A stretch of DNA of 64,000 bases from Lichtheimia corymbifera B2541 (taxonomy: Eukaryota > Mucoromycota > Mucoromycetes > Mucorales > Lichtheimiaceae), in the NCBI GenBank assembly GCA_000697475.1, contig JNEU01001130.1, forward strand, positions 62,001 through 126,000, written 5' to 3'. The position numbers and the translations under genes were made by a program. A model generated the notes under the pieces. It saw nothing but the letters and a program-made list of their open reading frames with translations. It searched no databases and was not told the DNA's origin. Within the stretch, counting starts at the first letter, position 1. Each line of letters starts with the position of its first letter. Shown one piece after another: positions 58,528-64,000 of this stretch.

Positions 58528-61346
58528 ATGACGGACGCAGCAGCACCCAAAGTCTCATCCAGTGAAAAGACCACAAAAACCAGTAACTCCAATACAAGCA
58601 ATACCAGTGACAGTGGTAAAAACAGTAACTTGGGAGCAGCATGTTTTCGTTGCAGAGGATTCAGGTGAATAAAACGCTTTACTACTACTATTACGACCGA
58701 CTCCACAGCCTGGTTAATGCTGACTCTCGTCATGGTAGACATGCATGCGACCGTAAAAAGCCAACATGTACTCGTTGTCAAAAGCGAGGTATCACTTGCA
58801 CGTATCCTGAAGCTGCACCGACATTGAAGAAGCTGCAAAAGGCTACCGAGACATTGGGTGATCGTATACGCAAGTTTGGCGATCGACTCAAGTCAGCCGA
58901 AGGGATGCCAAAGGAATTCAAGGCTATATCTCTACAACGACTGGCACAACAAAACCGCTCTTCCACATCAACGACAACGACGACAACGACTACGAATGAT
59001 GATGACAATAACAACAATAGTAGTAGTCCAGCATTAGAGGAGGATACACGATCCTTGGCATCTGCATCATCATCAGCAGTATCCGAAGTCGATGCAGCAA
59101 CAACCACCAGCAACAGCACGGATGATAAAGAAGGAATAGCATCAACGAGTAGTTTCTCAGTCTACCCATGCAGCAAATGCTACAAGGATCTTCAACAATG
59201 TGATTTATCATTACCCAAATGCAGTCGATGTGAATCCAATGACTTTGAATGCGTGTACCTGAAAACCGAGCCAAAGGCTAGTCATGTGTCTCAAGTACTC
59301 ACTAGTATGAACAAGGTGATGGATCAATGGCAAGAATCGATTGATCGCATGGCTCGAGACTTTGCACAAAAGACACGCGATTTCTCACAACGTACCAACA
59401 ATGCATTCAAGATGAAGCCATTGCAACCGTTTGCTTGGAAGATCACATCGACAGGTCGCGGACTCTCGGTCGAAAGCAATGTCAACTCATACAATGATCT
59501 TTCAAAATTGGTGGATCAATTCAAACGCACCATGCATATTACACCACCTCCAGCAGCAGCAGCAGCAGCAAGCATCCTATCTGAAGATGCATCAAGTCGA
59601 GAATCGTTGAATGATGAACGACAAAGAATTGCGCAATCGGTGGAATTGGATGATACGAGTTCGATTCATACATCATCTGGGTTTTCATTTGCAGTGTGGA
59701 GCACGTTATCTCAACAACCAACACCCTTAGCACAAGATTACCCGATTGATATTTCGGATGAACTGACCGACAACCTTGTTGATTTATATTGCCGATCACC
59801 CTGCTGCTCAGCCATTCGCTTACCTATCATCAGCCCAACCGAGTTTCTTGATCGGTATCGCGATCCGCTAAACAGACCCTCCAAAACCTTGATCTATGCC
59901 GTTTGCGCTATGGCTGCACGTAATGCATTCCAGCTTCATGTATGGAGTAAACGCTCGCCATTGACATCCTCCTCCGATCCAGTGACAGCGCAGTACAATA
60001 TGGGGAGAGCCCTTTCTATCGCTTATTGCTTAAAAGCGCGCGAGCTACTTTCGGAATGCTTTGATGATGCTTCATTGGATAACTGCAAGGCAGCCGTCCT
60101 TTTATCTTATTGCACTTATCAGAATGGCTATCTCGGGGTGGTTTATATCTATGAATGGATCGCATACAATATGGCTCGAGAATTGGGCTTGTACGACACC
60201 AAGCACGCATTCACCGATGAGGAAAGCAAGCTGGTATGGTGCTTGTACTATTTCAATACGTGGTATCGTGTCTTGGAAGGTGGATCCAGTGCATCTATTG
60301 AATCAAGTCAATTCTATCCTTGCTGCCCTCTTCCACAACCACCCACCAAACCTGTTACCAGTGCCGATTTTATGCAGATTGACGGTGCACCTTCTTCTTC
60401 GTCTTCTTCACCTGATGAACTTGTGGAATATTACGTATGGAGTACATGGTATTACATGATCAAGTTGCAGCTTTTACGTCACGAGGTCATGACGAGACTG
60501 GTAGAAGCTCAAGGGGTAGCTGGTGGTCATGATCCCAACTTGTCGCTCGATCTACTTGGTATGCGAGATCAATTGGAACAATTCCACAACGAGCTTCCAG
60601 ACGAGTGGCGTAATCCAGAGATATCCTCACCCTTTATGGCGCGATCCTCATGTTGTGGTTCATCGACTCATAGCACGACGCCTGCGAACGATCCCATGCA
60701 AGAAGACGTGAATTATCATCTTGATATCCAAGCATTTGCTCGATCATGCATCCTCAATGTTCATATTTATTACAACATCAACAAGATCCTCCTCTATCAA
60801 GTCTTTTTCCCATCCGATCATATTCCACGTGCACCCTTCTCAGTACAATGCTTGTATACATGTATCGATGCAGCTTATACAATCACTCAAACACTCGAAG
60901 CTATGGTCTATCAACAAGATGAATGCAATGTCCCGCTTCTTGCCTTTTTGTTTGCCAACATTGTCTATGTCAAACTACTCAATTATGAAGATCTGCAGTG
61001 CCAAGACTTTGCTAAACGCTGTCTTCAACTTTCCGTGGACATTGCCAAGGTATCAACAACCTATACGCATGACTTTGAGCGGTCAAAGACACTGGTCAAC
61101 GTGATGGAACAGGATGTCTATGGTTTATGTGGTTGGCCATCCTCTTCCATTTTGCATGGGTTGCCACCATCCTCTTCACAACAACAACTCCCTCTTCATT
61201 TGGCACGCACAAGCAGCGTCGATTCGACATCGGATGCTTGGTCCATGTGGTCAACACGCACTTCAATGTCTTCTCCATCCTACGTATCTCATTACACCCC
61301 TAGTGGCGTACTACCCGAAGAACACTATACTACTATTAATTCATGA
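58528..61346 (+). CDS. Fungal transcription factor with two Zn2Cys6 clusters
   Basis: Nuclear regulator. ATG 58528 (MTDAAAPKVSSSEKTTKTSN). The intron 58665-58738 splits the first cluster; splicing gives CFRCRGFRHACDRKKPTC then TRCQKRGITC, a full Zn2Cys6 (Cx2Cx6Cx6Cx2Cx6C). About 120 residues later there is a second complete cluster, CSKCYKDLQQCDLSLPKC then SRCESNDFEC, with the same spacing. A Fungal_trans domain follows (LVDLYCRSPCCSAIRLPII, AVCAMAARNAFQLHVW, ARELGLYDTKHAFTDEESKL). About 915 aa in total, with Thr/Asn/Ser-rich linkers. The target is unknown. It ends VLPEEHYTTINS. Confidence 0.9.
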
Positions 61347-61474
61347 TATCTACCCTACTAGCTAGCTACTTTCGTATTATTACCATTGTAATCGCCCAAT
61401 AATATAACATTCACATCATGTATTTTATATGTTACAAAGAGAAAAAGGGGAGAGGAGAGAAATGTGATGATGCT

Positions 61475-62464
61475 TTACTGTGTTAATGAAGGAGCCAAGA
61501 CCGGTACTGTAGATGCCCAATGCCATTGTTGTGGTTGCCATGATGGATAATGATAATGGCGTCCTGTTGCCATGGTTCTTCGACGTCTCGAGCTGCGCTT
61601 CCGGCTATAACTGCTGTCATGATAACTTTCAAGCGCTTGCTGTTGATGTTGTTGTTGTCGATGATAGAGCTGATTGTTGTAATAACCACAGTGGGGATTC
61701 CAATAGTAGGAGGAGGTGGTGGAGCAGGATGAATCTTGATATTGAGGATACCATTGGGTTGCCGGAGACACGTAGCAGGGGTATTGTTGTTGTTGTTGTT
61801 GTTGTGATGATGTAGCCATCTTGTCGTATTGTGCCGTGACATAATACATCCATTGTTCAAAGATGGAATTGCATCGAGTGACCCATCGTACAAAATCGAG
61901 CTTGTTCACGTGAAGACGATGATTGACTTGACAAAGAAAATCCATTTCTATCCTTATCAATTCGGTGATAGGGATCATTGAGATCTGAGACCAATATTTC
62001 TAAAAGAAAAAAGATAAACGTGTAAGCATCCCACTTTTTTTTGCAGGAGGAAAAAACTACTTGCCATATCGACACAGCCCCAGTCTTCAACAATCTTGAA
62101 GGCAAGTAATAAGGCAGCCATAAAGAGTGATTTTTCGGATCCTTGTACAGAAAGCATTTTTTGTCGTGTGCATGAATCAATGGCTTGGAGGTAGCGTTTG
62201 ATATAATGGAGACTAGTATCCCATTCATTGAATATAATGAACCCCACCACCTATGGGTGATCGATAACAATACCTCGTGTATACGACAGCGGGTGATACG
62301 TTGATGTAGGTTGTGAGATACTGACAATAGTTGTAAAAGTTCAAACGTCGTGCATCATCCCAGGGCACTTGACGATGAGTGTGCTTGGACCATAGGTCAG
62401 ATACAATGGCCAGGCATACGCCTGGCATATCTTGAATAGGCTTCATACACGGTGCGTGAACCAT
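61475..62464 (-). CDS. Pho80/Pcl-type cyclin
   Basis: Cyclin partner of a Pho85-like kinase. Three exons (introns 62213-62273 and 62000-62060). The first intron had to be placed so that NVSPAVVYT joins SLHYIKRYLQAID; other splices shift the frame. The cyclin box then reads DARRLNFYNYCQYLTTYINV, SEKSLFMAALLLAFKIVEDW, and KYWSQISMIPITELIRIEMD followed by FLCQVNHRLHVNKLDFVRWV, the Pcl/Pho80 core. The C-terminus is Gln/Ser/Tyr-rich (SSQQQQQQQYPCYVSPATQW) with a basic patch (KRSSRRRRTMATGR). About 288 aa. Pho80, Pcl6/7 and Pcl5-like members cannot be separated by eye. Confidence 0.75.
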
Positions 62465-62995
62465 TGTCAGCGAGTGGGAAAGGTAAAAAAAGAAAGAGAG
62501 AGAGACAAAGAAATGAATGAATCAAGGTGGAACACCTGGTGTTTCTATGGTGAACTGGGGACTAAAAGGAAAGACAAGCATTACGTTGAGAGACATCATG
62601 TCAAATACCGCCACCCACTTGGGGTTAAAGGCAGGGAAATAGCTGCCTGAACGTAGTTGAAACACATCCAATGATTTTTGATGATTGCTGAGCATGCCAC
62701 TCCAGACCCTTTCGCATGCTCGGCTATTCAATTTATTCAAGTATGATGTAGACAATCACGCCAAATACGTGCAATGGAATTGGAAAAATGAAACGTTTGC
62801 TCAACCCTGTCAAACTACTAAACCCCCGGGTGGACGATCATTCGACCCAAATCAATGACCCGTATATTTTAGGCAGCCACAACATATTCGTGTTGAAAGC
62901 AACTAACACCACGACACATTGGCAGAATAATACTGTACAATCATGGTCCCTTTATCTCCAAATGATATCAATCTTCTCAATGACTACTACTACTA
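62465..62995. other. Intergenic region between GPN3 and the cyclin gene
   Basis: About 530 bp; both genes run on the minus strand, so this is the GPN3 3' flank and the cyclin promoter. No further feature seen. Confidence 0.45.
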
Positions 62996-64000
62996 TCAAG
63001 GATCATAATCGACCATATCATCGGGTTCCTGAATGGCAAAAATCGATTAGAAAAATGTTGACATGGCAAGAACTCTTTCTTTACCTTAGGTTCTAAATCC
63101 TCGCCATACTGAATGGCATTATCGATGGTTGAAAGCACATATTCAACTGAATCTTCATCCGTAATATTGAGAGGTATAAAGCTGACCATGCTATAGTCGT
63201 CGATCTGTGTACACAGAGGTCAATAAATATAAGAAGAAAATGACATATTCCCCCTAATACATACGAGTTGCACGATGGCCTGATTAAGCGCTTGAAATCT
63301 TTGGTTCATAGGGCTCGTTTCTTGAGATGTATCACCAGCACGCTCAGCAATCAACAATGGGTCAGGATCGAGATAACGTTCCAGTTCACGCTGGGTCAAT
63401 GCACTTTCCATACGTCTTCTTCTCCGCCGCCGTCTAGCCTTCTTATCCATCTCGTCCTCTTGTTCACCGTTCTCCTGTTCTTCATCATCCTTTTTGTTTC
63501 CATAGTCGCCTTCAATCAAATCCATCTTGGTCATGATATTGACGTGGGGAATCTCCATATTGACCATGGCGCTCATGGCACTCATCACACCTGAAAAGTA
63601 CTTGTACTTGTCTTCGATAAACTGTGATTCAAGGCAGTATACACCACAAATTCGCATGTTCCACCGTTCAAGTGCCTCGCAAACTCGTTTCATGATAGGG
63701 AAATGTGTGTACAACTCGATTTGGCCAGGACAGTCAATGATAAGATAATCGTCGTCATAGTTGCCAATCTCCTCCTCAAGCCAATCGATGTTGTTGAGCA
63801 AGAATCTAAACAAGATACCCGTTATAAATAATACAATCCTCACACATAACCTATCTACTTACTCAAGACAATAAATAAGGCCACCATTGGGACCATAATC
63901 CAATTCTTCCATGACATCTTCCAATGTGATCAATTCCCGGATATCTTGCAAGGAAGAAATAGAGATATTAGACGACAAAGATACCCATGACCATGGATCC
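62996..64000 (-). CDS. GPN3: GPN-loop GTPase 3, partial (5' end outside window)
   Basis: Small GTPase needed for RNA polymerase II assembly and nuclear import. The window holds the part from [20 protein letters not shown], with the diagnostic GPN loop in [11 protein letters not shown], then [20 protein letters not shown] and [19 protein letters not shown] (G3), [12 protein letters not shown] (G4), a Lys/Arg-rich insertion ([12 protein letters not shown]), and [20 protein letters not shown]. The last intron joins DLEPK to [10 protein letters not shown], then TGA at 62996. The P-loop exon lies beyond 64000. The insertion is longer than in typical GPN3. The [16 protein letters not shown] block favours GPN3 over GPN2. 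Confidence 0.88.

Noticed and set aside
62213..62327. Alternative cyclin splices using the catag acceptor near 62250
   Set aside because: They need introns of 23-34 bp or put the cyclin helix out of frame; the 61-bp intron restores the cyclin box.

Overview
This window is nuclear DNA from an intron-rich, compact fungal genome. Genes carry many short introns (about 48-75 bp, mostly GT-AG), intergenic gaps are short, and both strands are used. Mitochondrial acyl carrier protein, a mitochondrial S15, eIF3c, GPN3, ESCRT-II Snf8 and GPI mannosyltransferase I make it eukaryotic. PacC/Rim101-type zinc fingers, a fungal Zn2Cys6 regulator, a GH17 wall glucanase and exopolyphosphatase make it fungal. 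The gene style suggests Mucoromycota, most likely Mucorales; that placement is inference from gene style and not a database result.

Layout. 0-2 kb: PacC-like pH regulator. 2.3-6.3 kb: NOC2 (60S assembly) and RRP4 (exosome), convergent. 6.3-8.05 kb: gene-poor. 8.06-10 kb: sulfotransferase-like protein and mitochondrial release-factor methyltransferase. 10.8-15.05 kb: full-length ABCB/MDR transporter. 16.4-20.8 kb: large palindromic non-coding repeat element (copy A). 21-29 kb: arrestin-like protein, PIG-M, GH17 glucanase, mitochondrial ACP, HGH1. 29-34 kb: a small seed-maturation-like protein, SNF8 and eIF3c. 34-37 kb: a cyclic-nucleotide-binding/F-box-like/LRR fusion protein. 37-42.7 kb: mitochondrial S15, PPX1, acidic ribosomal protein P2, an Alba-like protein and enolase. 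44-50.1 kb: Nup57/Nup54, an Sds3/BRMS1-like HDAC subunit and SDS22. 50.4-54.4 kb: second copy of the repeat element (copy B), carrying a five-unit 319-bp tandem array and abutting the next start codon. 54.4-64 kb: HEATR6-like protein, a regulator with two Zn2Cys6 clusters, a Pcl/Pho80-type cyclin, and GPN3 (cut by the right edge).

Most genes are single-copy housekeeping genes with no operon-like logic. The recurring regulatory signal is a CACGTG box 85-450 bp (mostly under 260 bp) upstream of many start codons.

Most worth following up: (1) the two related non-coding elements, built from diverged ~160-bp monomers in direct and inverted order, one of them a ~2.9-kb near-perfect palindrome; (2) a GH17 glucanase whose TAG stop is followed at once by CTA and about 104 further in-frame codons encoding a Thr/Gln-rich stalk and a hydrophobic GPI-signal-like tail, a candidate for programmed stop-codon readthrough; (3) the element's end serving as the apparent promoter of the HEATR6 gene; (4) the double Zn2Cys6 regulator and the cNMP-binding/LRR fusion.
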